Positions 30,687 through 39,989 of a DNA stretch of 64,000 nt are shown here, piece after piece. How positions within the stretch are numbered: position 1 is the first letter of the stretch; the number at the start of each line of letters is the position of its first letter. A program made the translations under genes and the position numbers. The notes under the pieces were generated by a model, which was not told where the DNA came from, made no database searches, and was given only the letters and a program-made list of their open reading frames with translations. Source of the DNA: Acrocarpospora phusangensis (lineage in GTDB: Bacteria > Actinomycetota > Actinomycetes > Streptosporangiales > Streptosporangiaceae); the NCBI RefSeq assembly GCF_016862995.1, contig NZ_BOOA01000041.1, forward strand, positions 19,904 to 83,903. Direction: 5' to 3'.

Positions 30687-31943
30687 ATGAAGATCCGAGA
30701 GATCACGGTCACCCCGGTCGCGTTCCGGGACCCGCCGCTGCTCAACGCGGCGGGCGTGCACGAACCCTGGGCCCTGCGCACGATCGTCGAGGTCGTCACC
30801 GACGAGGGGCTGACCGGGCTGGGGGAGACCTACGGCGACCTCGCCCATCTGGAGAAGGTCCGCGAGGCGGCCGACGCGCTGATCGGGTTCGACGTCTACG
30901 CGCAGAACCGGTTGCACGCCCGCGTCTCCGCCGTGGTGGGCGACGCCGTCAGCGACCTGCACGGATTGACCGGGGTCGCGACCAAGGAGAAGAGCATCGA
31001 TCGGGTCTACTCCCCGTTCGAGGTCGCCTGCCTGGACATCCAGGGCAAAGCCATCGGCCGGCCGGTTTCCGACCTGCTCGGCGGAGCCGTCCGGGACGCC
31101 GTCCCGTACAGCGCGTACCTCTTCTACAAATGGTCCGGCCACCCGGGCGCTCCGGACGACCGCTTCGGGCCCGCGCTCGACCCCGAGGGCATCGTCGCCC
31201 AGGCCCGCCTCCTCATCGCCGAGTACGGCTTCCGCTCGATCAAACTCAAAGGCGGCGTGCTCCCGCCGGACGAGGAGGCCGACGCCATCTTCGCGCTCCG
31301 CGACGCGTTCCCCGATCTCCCGCTGCGCCTGGACCCCAACGCGGTCTGGTCGGTGGAGACCTCGATCCGGATCGCCCGCGCCCTGGACGGCACCCTCGAA
31401 TACCTGGAGGACCCCACCGCCGGCATTCCCGGTATGGCGGCCGTCGCCGCCGAGGCGCCCATGCCGCTGGCCACGAACATGTGCGTGGTCACGTACGACC
31501 ATCTGCCGCCCGCCATCGCGCAGGGGGCGATCGGGGTGCTGCTCTCCGACCACCACTACTGGGGTGGCCTGGCCCGGTCGGTGCAGCTGGCCCGCCTCTG
31601 CGAGACGTTCGGCATCGCGCTCTCGATGCACTCCAACTCCCACCTCGGCATCAGCCTGGCGGCCATGACCCATCTGGCCGCCGCCGTTCCCAACGTGGCC
31701 GCCGCCTGCGACACCCACACCCCCTGGCAGGACGGGCAGGACGTGATCGCCCCCGGCGCGCTCAGGTTCTCCGGCGGCGCCGTGGCCGTGCCGACCGCGC
31801 CCGGACTGGGGATCGAGCTCGACCGGGACGCGCTCGCCGTCATGCACGAGCAGTACCTGAAGTGCGGCCTGACCGCCCGCGACGACACCGGCTACATCCG
31901 CCGTTTCGACCCGTCGTTCCCCACCACGAGGCCGCGCTGGTGA
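30687..31943 (+). CDS. gudD: Glucarate dehydratase
   Basis: The 418-aa enolase-superfamily enzyme dehydrates D-glucarate to 5-keto-4-deoxyglucarate. It shows the KxK base (IKLKGG), the metal ligands in LRLDPNAVW, LEYLEDP and ATNMCV, the SDHHYWGG strand and the His base in MHSNSHLGISL. THTPWQDGQD matches glucarate dehydratases rather than other subgroups. ATG 30687 is preferred for GGGAG 7 nt upstream; ATG 30666 overlaps the kdgD stop (ATGA) and is also possible. Confidence 0.93.
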   Translation: MKIREITVTPVAFRDPPLLNAAGVHEPWALRTIVEVVTDEGLTGLGETYGDLAHLEKVREAADALIGFDVYAQNRLHARVSAVVGDAVSDLHGLTGVATKEKSIDRVYSPFEVACLDIQGKAIGRPVSDLLGGAVRDAVPYSAYLFYKWSGHPGAPDDRFGPALDPEGIVAQARLLIAEYGFRSIKLKGGVLPPDEEADAIFALRDAFPDLPLRLDPNAVWSVETSIRIARALDGTLEYLEDPTAGIPGMAAVAAEAPMPLATNMCVVTYDHLPPAIAQGAIGVLLSDHHYWGGLARSVQLARLCETFGIALSMHSNSHLGISLAAMTHLAAAVPNVAAACDTHTPWQDGQDVIAPGALRFSGGAVAVPTAPGLGIELDRDALAVMHEQYLKCGLTARDDTGYIRRFDPSFPTTRPRW

Positions 31944-33034
31944 ACTTCGGCTACGTCTTCCCCTGGGACATCGTCGGCGACCCCGCCGCGCCCGAACGCC
32001 TGGCGGCGACCGGCGTGGACGCCATCGCCCTCGCCGTCTCCTACCACTCCACCCGCGCCGCCACCCCCTTCCACCCCGCCCACCGCGTCCTGGAGGTCTC
32101 CCACTCCGCCTTCTACCTGCCCGTACGGCGTTCCGCCTTCGGCGCCCTCGTCCCGCGGAACCTGTCGTGGACCGCACCCGACGCCTTCATCCAAGCCCGG
32201 GACGCGCTCCGGGCCGCCGGCCTTCCCGTGCACGCCTGGACGGTCCTCACGCACAACAGCCTGCTCGGCGACGCCCACCCCGGGCTGACCGTGCGCAACG
32301 CCTTCGGCGACATGTACCCGCACGCGCTCTGCCCGGCGCACGAGGACGTCGTGGAGTACTGCGCCCGCCTGGTCGCCGAGGTCGCCGAACTGGGCGAGCC
32401 CGACGGCATCATCCTGGAGGCGTGCGGTCCCATGGGCGTCACCCACCAGAGCGTCCACGACAAAACCCCCGCCGCCGACTGGGACCCCACCCAGGCCGCC
32501 CTCCTCTCGCTCTGCTTCTGCACCGCCTGCGTCCGGAAATATCCAGACACGCTCCGCGCCCGCGTCCGGGCTGCCGTCGACGCGCCCGCCCCCGATTCCT
32601 CGCTGGAAGGCGTGCTCGGGGAGCTGGCTGGTCCTGTCCGCGAAGCACGACTGAACCTGACCGCCACCCTGCTGCACAGCGTGACCGCCGCCACCAACCT
32701 GTCGATTCGGCTGCATGCCTCTGCGGACCCGTGGGCCACCGGTTCGTTTTCCCCGCTTACCGATTCAACGTCCGGCAGAGGGCTGGGCGGGGTCGTCGCC
32801 TTGTGCTGGGGGAGTGATGAGGAAGCCACGGCGAACGTGGCTCAGTTGGTGGAGCCGGGGCGGAGGCTCGGAGCGTACACGACGATTCTGCCGCCGAAGG
32901 CGGTTTGCCCGGAGTCGTTGGGGCGCACGTTCAGAGCGCTGGGGGAGGCCGGGGCGGACGAGCTGCACGTTTATCATCTTGGGCTGGCTTCGCCCGGGCG
33001 GCTGGCCGCGCTGGCCGGTGCGTTGAAGGGCTGA
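31940..33034 (+). CDS. Unrecognised 364-aa protein at end of uronate operon
   Basis: I do not recognise a characterised family. The GTG start overlaps the gudD stop by 4 bp, so it is co-translated with the pathway. Features such as NFGYVFPWDIVGDPAAPERLAATGVDAIALAVSYHSTRAA at the N-terminus, HAWTVLTHNSLLG, and DGIILEACGPMGV look like successive strands of a TIM barrel similar to glycoside-hydrolase-like proteins. The acidic residues of FGDMYPHALCPAHEDVVEY and ILEACG are candidate active-site groups. A pair CFCTACVRKYP could bind metal. There is no signal peptide, so it should act in the cytoplasm, perhaps on imported uronate-containing sugars (inference). Confidence 0.7.
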   Translation: MNFGYVFPWDIVGDPAAPERLAATGVDAIALAVSYHSTRAATPFHPAHRVLEVSHSAFYLPVRRSAFGALVPRNLSWTAPDAFIQARDALRAAGLPVHAWTVLTHNSLLGDAHPGLTVRNAFGDMYPHALCPAHEDVVEYCARLVAEVAELGEPDGIILEACGPMGVTHQSVHDKTPAADWDPTQAALLSLCFCTACVRKYPDTLRARVRAAVDAPAPDSSLEGVLGELAGPVREARLNLTATLLHSVTAATNLSIRLHASADPWATGSFSPLTDSTSGRGLGGVVALCWGSDEEATANVAQLVEPGRRLGAYTTILPPKAVCPESLGRTFRALGEAGADELHVYHLGLASPGRLAALAGALKG

Positions 33035-34060
33035 TCAACCGGGGGGAGCGGCGGTTGAGCGGCGGGGGACCAGGGTGGGGGTGACGGAGAAGCGGACGGA
33101 GGCGGTGCGGCCTTCGACGCGTTCGAGGAGGAGGCGTCCGGCGGTGCGGCCCATGACGACGCCGTCCTGGTCCACGCTGGTCAGCGCGATGTGGTCGAGG
33201 GCCGCCATCCGGGTGTTGTCGTAACCGGCGACCGAGATGTCGCCGGGCACGGAGAGGCCGGCCTCGTGCACGGCGGCCAGCGCGCCGAACGCCGCCTGGT
33301 CGGCCCCGGCGAAGATCGCGGTCAGCCGGGGGGAGCGAGCCAGCAGCTCGCGTGTCCCGATATATCCGCCTTCCTCGGTCCAGGACGTCGTGGCGACGGC
33401 GATCTCGTCGCCCAGCCCGTGCTCGCGCATCACCCGCGTGTACGTCTCCTCCCGGATGGAGTACGGCAACGCCGCCCGCCGCCCGCGGCTCGCGTCCTTC
33501 TGCGAGATGTGCCCGATCCGCCGGTGCCCCAGCCCGATCAGATGCTCCACGACGAGCGACGCGCCGTACTCGTCGTCGTCGTCCACCGCGTCGTACGCCG
33601 TGGACTTCTCGTGCCGGCCGAGCACCACCGCCGGCATCGTCTCCGCCACCTTGTCCAGATCCGCCCGGGAGGTCAGCGGCGCGATCATCAGGATGCCGTC
33701 CACCTGGCGGTCCACCAGGGCCTCGATGGCGCGCACCTCCTCCTTCAGCCCGGCGCCGCCGGCCACGATGATGACCTGGTAGTCCGTCTCCGCGACCTGC
33801 GCGCTCAGCCCGTCCAGGATGTCGGCGAAGAACGGGTTGCGGATGTGCGGCAGCAGCACCCCGATCGTGAAGGTACGCCCGCGCATCGCCCTGGCCGCCG
33901 CGTGCGGCCGGTAGCCGAGTTCGTCGATGGCCGCCCTGACCCGGTCCCGCATCGCCGGACTCGCCCCGTACGCGTTGCGCAGGACCTTCGACACGGCGGT
34001 CGTGGACACCTGCGCGTGGCGCGCGACATCGGCGATCGTGACCCGGCGCCGCGTGACCAT
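33035..34060 (-). CDS. LacI-family transcriptional regulator
   Basis: The 341-aa repressor-type protein has the LacI HTH (TIADVARHAQVSTTAVSKVLRN), the hinge region (RPHAAARAMRG) and a periplasmic-binding-like sugar domain (IGVLLPHIRNPFFADILDGL; GDISVAGYDNTRMAALDHIALTSVDQ). ATG 34060 follows GGAGGTGGGC. Its stop abuts the stop of the preceding plus-strand gene (TGATCA). It is divergent from the second ABC operon, with two matching operators between them. Confidence 0.93.
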   Translation of the reverse strand: MVTRRRVTIADVARHAQVSTTAVSKVLRNAYGASPAMRDRVRAAIDELGYRPHAAARAMRGRTFTIGVLLPHIRNPFFADILDGLSAQVAETDYQVIIVAGGAGLKEEVRAIEALVDRQVDGILMIAPLTSRADLDKVAETMPAVVLGRHEKSTAYDAVDDDDEYGASLVVEHLIGLGHRRIGHISQKDASRGRRAALPYSIREETYTRVMREHGLGDEIAVATTSWTEEGGYIGTRELLARSPRLTAIFAGADQAAFGALAAVHEAGLSVPGDISVAGYDNTRMAALDHIALTSVDQDGVVMGRTAGRLLLERVEGRTASVRFSVTPTLVPRRSTAAPPG

Positions 34061-34136
34061 GCCCACCTCCGTGAACCGTCGAGATCCCCGAGTACCAGGT
34101 CGAGTGTAGGAGCCGCCCCTCCGGCCTGCGACAGCG

Positions 34137-34154
34137 ATGGGTAACGTTACCCAT
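34137..34154. promoter_or_regulatory. LacI-type operator, perfect palindrome
   Basis: ATGGGTAACGTTACCCAT is an 18-bp perfect palindrome centred on CG, the usual form of LacI-family sites. It is 77 bp before the LacI start and 156 bp before the importer start, so it may control both. Confidence 0.75.
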
Positions 34155-34203
34155 TTCTTGCGGACCTGTTCCTCAGGCACAGCACCATACACGTGAATCA
34201 CGG

Positions 34204-34221
34204 TTGGGAATCGTTACCCAT
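34204..34221. promoter_or_regulatory. Second LacI-type operator
   Basis: TTGGGAATCGTTACCCAT matches 15 of 18 positions of the palindrome at 34137, with one half-site intact. Centres are 67 bp apart, a distance compatible with looping or with separate control of the two promoters. Confidence 0.65.
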
Positions 34222-34309
34222 TTTCAGTCTTGACGACCGCGCGAGGTTACGCCTACGTTAACTCGCGACGGGGGGCCTTAAAACGATTCAAACGACCCCG
34301 GAGGGCGTC

Positions 34310-35611
34310 ATGAAGACCTTCCACGGCAGGCTCGGCGCGGCCCTGGCCGCACTCGCTCTCGCCACCACGGCCGCGTGCGGCGGCGACCCGGCCCCGGCCG
34401 CCGGCGAGCCGGTCACCCTGACCTTCCTCGTAGACAACAGCGAAACCACCCTGGCCACGGCCAAAGCCGTGGTGGACGCCTTCCAGCCCGCCAACCCCGA
34501 CATCAAGATCGAGATCGAGACCCGCCCGCAGGGCACCGAGGGAGACAACGTCGTCAAGACCCGCCTCTCCACGGGCGACATGACCGACATGTTCTGGTAC
34601 AACTCCGGCTCGCTCCTGCAAGCCCTCAACCCGGCCCAGTCCATGGCCGACCTCACCGGCGACCCCGCCCTGGCCAACGTCCAGGACTCCTACCTCTCCG
34701 TCGTCACCCAGGGCGGCAAGGCGTACGGCGTGCCCATCAGCACCGCGGGCGGCGGCGGCATCCTCTACAACCGCAAGGTCTACGCCGACCTCGGCCTCCA
34801 GCCGCCCAAGACCTGGGCCGAGTTCACCGCCAACAACGAGAAGGTGAAGGCCGCCGGGCTGACCCCCGTCATCTCCACCTTCAAGGACACCTGGACCTCC
34901 CAGCTGTTCGTCCTCGGCGACTTCTACAACGTGCACACCGCGCTCCCGAACTTCGCCGCCGACTACACCGCCAACAAGGCCAAGTACGCCGCCACCCCGG
35001 CCGCCATGACCGGCTTCCAGCGCCTGGCCGACGTGCACCAGAAGGGCTTCCTCAACAAGGGCTTCGGCTCGGCCACCCTGGACGAGGGCCTGCGCATGCT
35101 CGTCGAGGGCAAGGGCGCGCACTACCCGATGCTGTCCTTCCTGCTCCCGCCGCTGCTCAAGGACTACCCGCAGGTCGCCACCGACATCGGCTTCTTCGGC
35201 ATCCCGGGCGACGACCCGGCCAGGAACGGCGCCACGATCTGGGAGCCCGCCGCCGTGTACGTCGCCAGGAGCACCGAGCACCTGGCCGCGGTCAAGAAGT
35301 TCCTCGCGTTCGTGGCGTCCCCGGCCGGCACCGACGCGCAGACGAAGGCGGTCGCGCCGGCCGGGCCGTACCGGGTGAAGGGGTCGAAGTTGCCCGAGGA
35401 CGCCATCCAGGTCGCCAAGGACCTCCAGGCCTACATCGACCGGGACGCCACCGCGCCCGCGCTGGAGTTCCTGTCCCCGGTGAAGGGCCCGGCGCTGGAG
35501 CAGATCACGGTGGCCGTCGGCTCCGGGCTGACCCCGGCGGCCGAGGGCGCCGCGCAGTACGACCAGGACGTGGCGAAGCAGGCCAAGCAGCTGGGGCTCG
35601 CGGGGTGGTGA
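34310..35611 (+). CDS. ABC sugar-binding lipoprotein
   Basis: The 433-aa protein begins with a lipoprotein signal (ALALATTAACGG, Cys about 23) and a family-1 solute-binding fold (VTLTFLVDNSETTLATAKAVVDAFQPANPDIKIEIETRP; DMTDMFWYNSGSLLQALNP; GVPISTAGGGGILYNRKVYADLGLQPPKTWAEF). It is the first gene of an operon with two permeases and a rhamnosidase, so rhamnose-containing oligosaccharides are the likely cargo. Confidence 0.92.
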   Translation: MKTFHGRLGAALAALALATTAACGGDPAPAAGEPVTLTFLVDNSETTLATAKAVVDAFQPANPDIKIEIETRPQGTEGDNVVKTRLSTGDMTDMFWYNSGSLLQALNPAQSMADLTGDPALANVQDSYLSVVTQGGKAYGVPISTAGGGGILYNRKVYADLGLQPPKTWAEFTANNEKVKAAGLTPVISTFKDTWTSQLFVLGDFYNVHTALPNFAADYTANKAKYAATPAAMTGFQRLADVHQKGFLNKGFGSATLDEGLRMLVEGKGAHYPMLSFLLPPLLKDYPQVATDIGFFGIPGDDPARNGATIWEPAAVYVARSTEHLAAVKKFLAFVASPAGTDAQTKAVAPAGPYRVKGSKLPEDAIQVAKDLQAYIDRDATAPALEFLSPVKGPALEQITVAVGSGLTPAAEGAAQYDQDVAKQAKQLGLAGW

Positions 35612-36531
35612 CGAAGCAGGACACCCGGCCCCGCCCGAAGGCGGGGCCGGCCGAGCCCGACCGGCCCCAGCGGCGCAAAGCGGCGGCGGCCTACCCGTAC
35701 GCGTTCTACCTGCCGGCCGGGATCGTCTATGTGGTGATCTTCCTCATTCCGACGGTCATGGCGTTCTACTTCTCGCTGACCCGGTGGACCCTCTTCGACA
35801 GCACCTTCGTCGGGCTGGAGAACTTCGCCGACTTCTTCGCCGAGCAGAACCTCAGCATCGGGTTCCGGAACACCCTCGTCTACGCCGTCCTGACCAGCGG
35901 CCTCAAGGTCGTGCTCGGCATGCTGCTGGGGGTGCTGCTCACGTCCAGGCTGCGGCTGCGCGGATTCCTCAGGTCCGTCGTCTTCTTCCCGGTCCTGGTG
36001 AGCACGGTCGCCGTCGGCATCACCTTCAGCGTGCTCCTCAAACCGGACACCGGGCTGGTGGACCGGGCGCTGGCGCTGGTCGGCGTCTCCGGCCACGACT
36101 GGCTCGGCGACGCCACCACCGCGCTGCTGTCGGTCGCGCTGGTGGACGTGTGGAAGGGCGTCGGCCTGGCCACCGTCATCTACATCGCCGGCATCCTGTC
36201 CATCCCGCCGGACTACTACCAGGCCGTCGAGGTGGACGGCGGCACCGCCTGGCACCGCTTCCGCCACGTCACCCTGCCGCTGAGCCGGCCCGCCACCTAC
36301 TCGGTGATCATCCTGTCCTTCATCGGCGGCCTGCGCTCCTTCGACCTCATCTGGACGATGACCCGCGGCGGCCCCGGCTTCACCAGCGACGTCATCGCGT
36401 CGATCATCTACAAGCAGTACCAGGCCGGCTTCTACGGCCTGTCCACCGCGGGCAACGTGATGCTCTTCCTCGTGGTGAGCGCCATCGTCATCCCGCTCTC
36501 CTGGTTCCTCGGCCGCAGGGAGATCGCGTGA
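35608..36531 (+). CDS. ABC sugar permease (MalF type)
   Basis: The 307-aa protein has a basic N-terminal tail (RPQRRKAAAAYPYAFYLP), six membrane helices and the EAA loop YYQAVEVDGGTAWHRFRHVTLPLSRPA. The GTG start overlaps the binding-protein stop by 4 bp. Confidence 0.92.
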   Translation: MTKQDTRPRPKAGPAEPDRPQRRKAAAAYPYAFYLPAGIVYVVIFLIPTVMAFYFSLTRWTLFDSTFVGLENFADFFAEQNLSIGFRNTLVYAVLTSGLKVVLGMLLGVLLTSRLRLRGFLRSVVFFPVLVSTVAVGITFSVLLKPDTGLVDRALALVGVSGHDWLGDATTALLSVALVDVWKGVGLATVIYIAGILSIPPDYYQAVEVDGGTAWHRFRHVTLPLSRPATYSVIILSFIGGLRSFDLIWTMTRGGPGFTSDVIASIIYKQYQAGFYGLSTAGNVMLFLVVSAIVIPLSWFLGRREIA

Positions 36532-37355
36532 GAACCTTCCGCCGCGTCACCGCCGAGGTCGTCGCGCTGGTCGTCGCCGGCGTCGTCTTCCTCATCCCGT
36601 TCTCGTTCATGCTGCTCACCGCCGTGAAGGACAGCGTCCAGGCCGCCGAACTGGACTTCTCCTGGCCGACCAGCTGGCCGATCGTCGCCAACATCGCCGA
36701 GGTGGTGTCGGCGCGCGACTACGTGCTGCTGCGGGCGTACCTGAACACGACCGTCCTGACCGTCGGCTCGGTCGCGATCACGGTGGTGTTCGCGGCGATG
36801 GCGGCGTTCGTCCTGCAGCGCAGGGCCGGGCGGATCGGCGCTTTGGCCAACTTCCTGGTGCTGTCCGGGCTGATCATCCCGCCGGCCATCGTGCCGACCA
36901 TCTGGCTGCTCCAGGCGCTCGGCCTGTTCAAGACCATGCCGGGGCTCATCCTGGTCGAGGTCGCGTTCGGCCTGTCGTTCGCGGTGCTGCTGTTCCGGGC
37001 CTTCATCGCGGGCATCCCCCGGGAGCTCGACGAGGCCGCCATGATCGACGGCTGCACCGGGCTGTCGCTGTTCTTCCGGGTGATCTTCCCGTTGCTGCGG
37101 CCGGTCACCATCACCGTGATCCTCACCATGTCGGTGACCGTCTTCAACGACTTCGTCAACCCGCTCTACTTCCTGCCCGGCGACGAGAACGCCACCGTGC
37201 AGGTCACCCTCTACAACTTCCAGAGCCAGTACAGCACCGAGTGGAACCTGCTGTTCATGGACATCGTGCTGATCACGATTCCGCCGCTGCTGGCCTTCGT
37301 CTTCTTCAACCGCAAGATCGTCGCCGGGATGACCGCCGGCGCCGTCAAGGGCTGA
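36528..37355 (+). CDS. ABC sugar permease (MalG type)
   Basis: The 275-aa protein has six membrane helices and the EAA loop RELDEAAMIDGCTGLSLFFRVIFPLLRPVT; it ends KIVAGMTAGAVKG. GTG overlap of 4 bp with the previous stop. As in the first importer, no ATPase gene is linked. Confidence 0.92.
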   Translation: MRTFRRVTAEVVALVVAGVVFLIPFSFMLLTAVKDSVQAAELDFSWPTSWPIVANIAEVVSARDYVLLRAYLNTTVLTVGSVAITVVFAAMAAFVLQRRAGRIGALANFLVLSGLIIPPAIVPTIWLLQALGLFKTMPGLILVEVAFGLSFAVLLFRAFIAGIPRELDEAAMIDGCTGLSLFFRVIFPLLRPVTITVILTMSVTVFNDFVNPLYFLPGDENATVQVTLYNFQSQYSTEWNLLFMDIVLITIPPLLAFVFFNRKIVAGMTAGAVKG

Positions 37356-37368
37356 CCAGAGGAGCCCC

Positions 37369-39954
37369 GTGATCACCTTTCTCACCGTCGAACCTCCGTC
37401 CTTCGAGCACCACCGCACCACGCTGGGCATCGGCGAGGCCGCGCCGCGGCTGTCGTGGCGGGTCGGCACCGATCTGTCCGGGTGGCTCCAGCGCGCGTAC
37501 GAGATCGAGCTCACCGACGGGACGGCGACCGGTGTCGTCGAGTCCGGCGAGTCGGTGCTCGTGCCGTGGCCGGGGGCGCCGCTCGGTTCCCGGGAGCGGC
37601 GGGGGGCGCGGGTCCGGGTGTACGGGCAGGACGGGTCCATCAGCGCGTGGAGTCCCTGGGCGTACGCGGAGGCGGGGCTGCTGGATCCGGCGGAGTGGAC
37701 CGCGCGGGCCGCCGCGCCGCCGCTCGCCCTGCTCGGTCCTCCCGACGGGCCCGCTCTGCTGCTGCGCCGGGCCTTCACCGCGCGTGCGGCGGTGGCGTCC
37801 GCGCGGCTGTACGTGACCGCGCACGGCGTACACGAAATGGAGATCAACGGCGAGGTGGTGGGCGACGAGGTGCTCGCCCCCGGCTGGACGAGCTACTCCC
37901 ACCGCCTGCGCTACCGGACCCACGACGTCACCGGCCTGATCCGCGCCGGGCGCAACGTCATCGGCGCCACCCTCGCCGACGGCTGGCACCGCGGCCGCCT
38001 CGGCTTCCACGGCGGCAGGACCGGCCTGTACGGCAACCGCACCGCCCTCATCGCCCAACTCGAGATCACCTACACCGACGGCGCCACCCACACGATCGCC
38101 ACCGACGGCCGCTGGCGCTGCGCCCCCGGACCGATCACCGCCACCAGCCTGTACGACGGCGAGAAGCACGACGCCCGGCTGCTCCCCGCGGGCTGGTCCG
38201 CGCCCGGCTTCGACGACGACGCCTGGTTCCCGGTGGACCTGCTCGACCACGACCCGGCGCTGCTGGTCGCCCCCACCGGACCGCCGGTCCGCCGGGTGGA
38301 GACGCTCCGCCCGGCCGTGGTCCTCACCGGCCCGGCCGGCGAGCGCATCCTGGACTTCGGGCAGAACATCTCCGGCCGTCTCCGCATCCGCGTCCAGGGC
38401 CCGGCCGGCCACATGGTCACCCTCCGCCACGCCGAGGTCCTGGAGGACGGCGCGCTCAGCCTGCGCCCGCTCCGCCACGCCGCCGCCTGCGACCGCTACA
38501 CGCTGCGCGGCGAGGGCGTCGAGGAGTGGGAGCCGCGCTTCACCGTGCACGGCTTCCGCTACGCGGAGATCATCGGCTGGCCGGGCGAATTCGACCCGGC
38601 CGACGTGGAGGCCGTCGTCTGCCACACCGACATGCGCCGCACCGGCCGCTTCGCCGGCTCCGCCCCGCTGCTCGACCGCCTGCACGAGAACGTGGTCTGG
38701 AGCATGCGCGGCAACTTCGTGGACCTGCCCACCGACTGCCCGCAACGCGACGAACGCCTCGGCTGGACCGGCGACCTCCAGGTCTTCGCCCCGGCCGCGT
38801 CCTTCCTGTACGACTGCGCGGGCGCCCTCACCTCCTGGCTCGCCGACCTCGCCGCGGAACAGTCCGCGCTCGGCACCGTCCCGCCGTACGTGCCGTGGAT
38901 CCAGCTGAGCTTCGCCGCCGCTCCCGCCGCGGCCTGGGGCGACGCGGCGGTGATCGTCCCCTGGGTGCTGTACGAGCGTTTCGGCGACCTCGGCATCCTG
39001 CGCGCGCAGTATCCGAGCATGCAGGCGTGGGTGGACCAGATCGCCTCGATCGCGGGGGAGAGCCGCCTCTGGGACACAGGATTCCAGTTCGGCGACTGGC
39101 TCGACCCGGCCGCGCCGGCCGACGACCCCGGCCGGTCCCGCACCGACCACACGCTCGTGGCCACCGCGTACCACGCGTGGACCGCGCAGATCCTCGCGGA
39201 CACCGCCGCCCTGCTGGGCCATGACGACGACGCCGCCGGGTACGGGGCCCTCGCCGCCGCCGTCCGGGAGGCGTTCCGGGCCGAGTTCGTCACCCCCGCC
39301 GGGCGGCTCGCCGGCGACACCCAGACCGCGTACGCGCTGGCGCTGCGCTTCAACCTGCTGGACAAACCCGAGCAGCGCGAACGCGCCGGCCGCCGGCTGG
39401 TCGAACTCGTCGAACTGGACGGCCACCGCATCGGCACCGGCTTCGTCGGCACGCCGCTGATCTGCGACGCCCTCGTCTCCGCCGGCGCGTACGGCACCGC
39501 CTACCGCCTGCTCACCCAGCGGGAATGCCCCTCCTGGCTCTACCCGGTCACCATGGGCGCGACCACCGTCTGGGAACGCTGGGACAGCCTGCTGCCCGAC
39601 GGCAGCGTCAACCCCGGCGAGATGACCTCCTTCAACCACTACGCCCTGGGCGCGGTCGCCGACTTCCTCCACCGCGTCGTCGCCGGGCTCGCGCCCGCCG
39701 CCCCCGGCTACCGCCGCCTGCGCGTCGCCCCCCGGCCCGGCGGCGGCCTGACCCACGCCTCCGCGGACCTCGACACGCCGTACGGGCCGGCCTCGGTCGC
39801 CTGGAATCTCACCGGCGGCGTCCTGACCGTCACCGCCACCGTGCCCCCCAACACGACCGCGGAAATCGACCTTCCGGGCTCCCCACCTGCCGAAGCAGGC
39901 TCCGGCACCCACACGTTCGTCGCCAGAATCCCCGGGGAGGCCACCTGGAGTTAG
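37369..39954 (+). CDS. Alpha-L-rhamnosidase, GH78
   Basis: The 861-aa enzyme should release terminal alpha-L-rhamnose. It has an N-terminal Fn3/beta-sandwich (APRLSWRVGTDLSGWLQRAYEIEL), a beta-domain typical of bacterial rhamnosidases (ALLLRRAFTARAAVASARLYVTAHGVHEMEINGEVVGDEVLAPGWTSY), the linker ILDFGQNISGRLRI, and the (alpha/alpha)6 barrel. The GH78 signature DCPQRDERLGWTGD (about 455-468) carries the catalytic acids. The GTG start has AGGAG 4 nt upstream, 13 bp after the permease stop. There is no signal peptide, so it acts on imported sugars. Confidence 0.93.
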   Translation: MITFLTVEPPSFEHHRTTLGIGEAAPRLSWRVGTDLSGWLQRAYEIELTDGTATGVVESGESVLVPWPGAPLGSRERRGARVRVYGQDGSISAWSPWAYAEAGLLDPAEWTARAAAPPLALLGPPDGPALLLRRAFTARAAVASARLYVTAHGVHEMEINGEVVGDEVLAPGWTSYSHRLRYRTHDVTGLIRAGRNVIGATLADGWHRGRLGFHGGRTGLYGNRTALIAQLEITYTDGATHTIATDGRWRCAPGPITATSLYDGEKHDARLLPAGWSAPGFDDDAWFPVDLLDHDPALLVAPTGPPVRRVETLRPAVVLTGPAGERILDFGQNISGRLRIRVQGPAGHMVTLRHAEVLEDGALSLRPLRHAAACDRYTLRGEGVEEWEPRFTVHGFRYAEIIGWPGEFDPADVEAVVCHTDMRRTGRFAGSAPLLDRLHENVVWSMRGNFVDLPTDCPQRDERLGWTGDLQVFAPAASFLYDCAGALTSWLADLAAEQSALGTVPPYVPWIQLSFAAAPAAAWGDAAVIVPWVLYERFGDLGILRAQYPSMQAWVDQIASIAGESRLWDTGFQFGDWLDPAAPADDPGRSRTDHTLVATAYHAWTAQILADTAALLGHDDDAAGYGALAAAVREAFRAEFVTPAGRLAGDTQTAYALALRFNLLDKPEQRERAGRRLVELVELDGHRIGTGFVGTPLICDALVSAGAYGTAYRLLTQRECPSWLYPVTMGATTVWERWDSLLPDGSVNPGEMTSFNHYALGAVADFLHRVVAGLAPAAPGYRRLRVAPRPGGGLTHASADLDTPYGPASVAWNLTGGVLTVTATVPPNTTAEIDLPGSPPAEAGSGTHTFVARIPGEATWS

Positions 39955-39989
39955 GCAACTCGTCACCGGCGCTCCCTAGCGTGCCCGGC

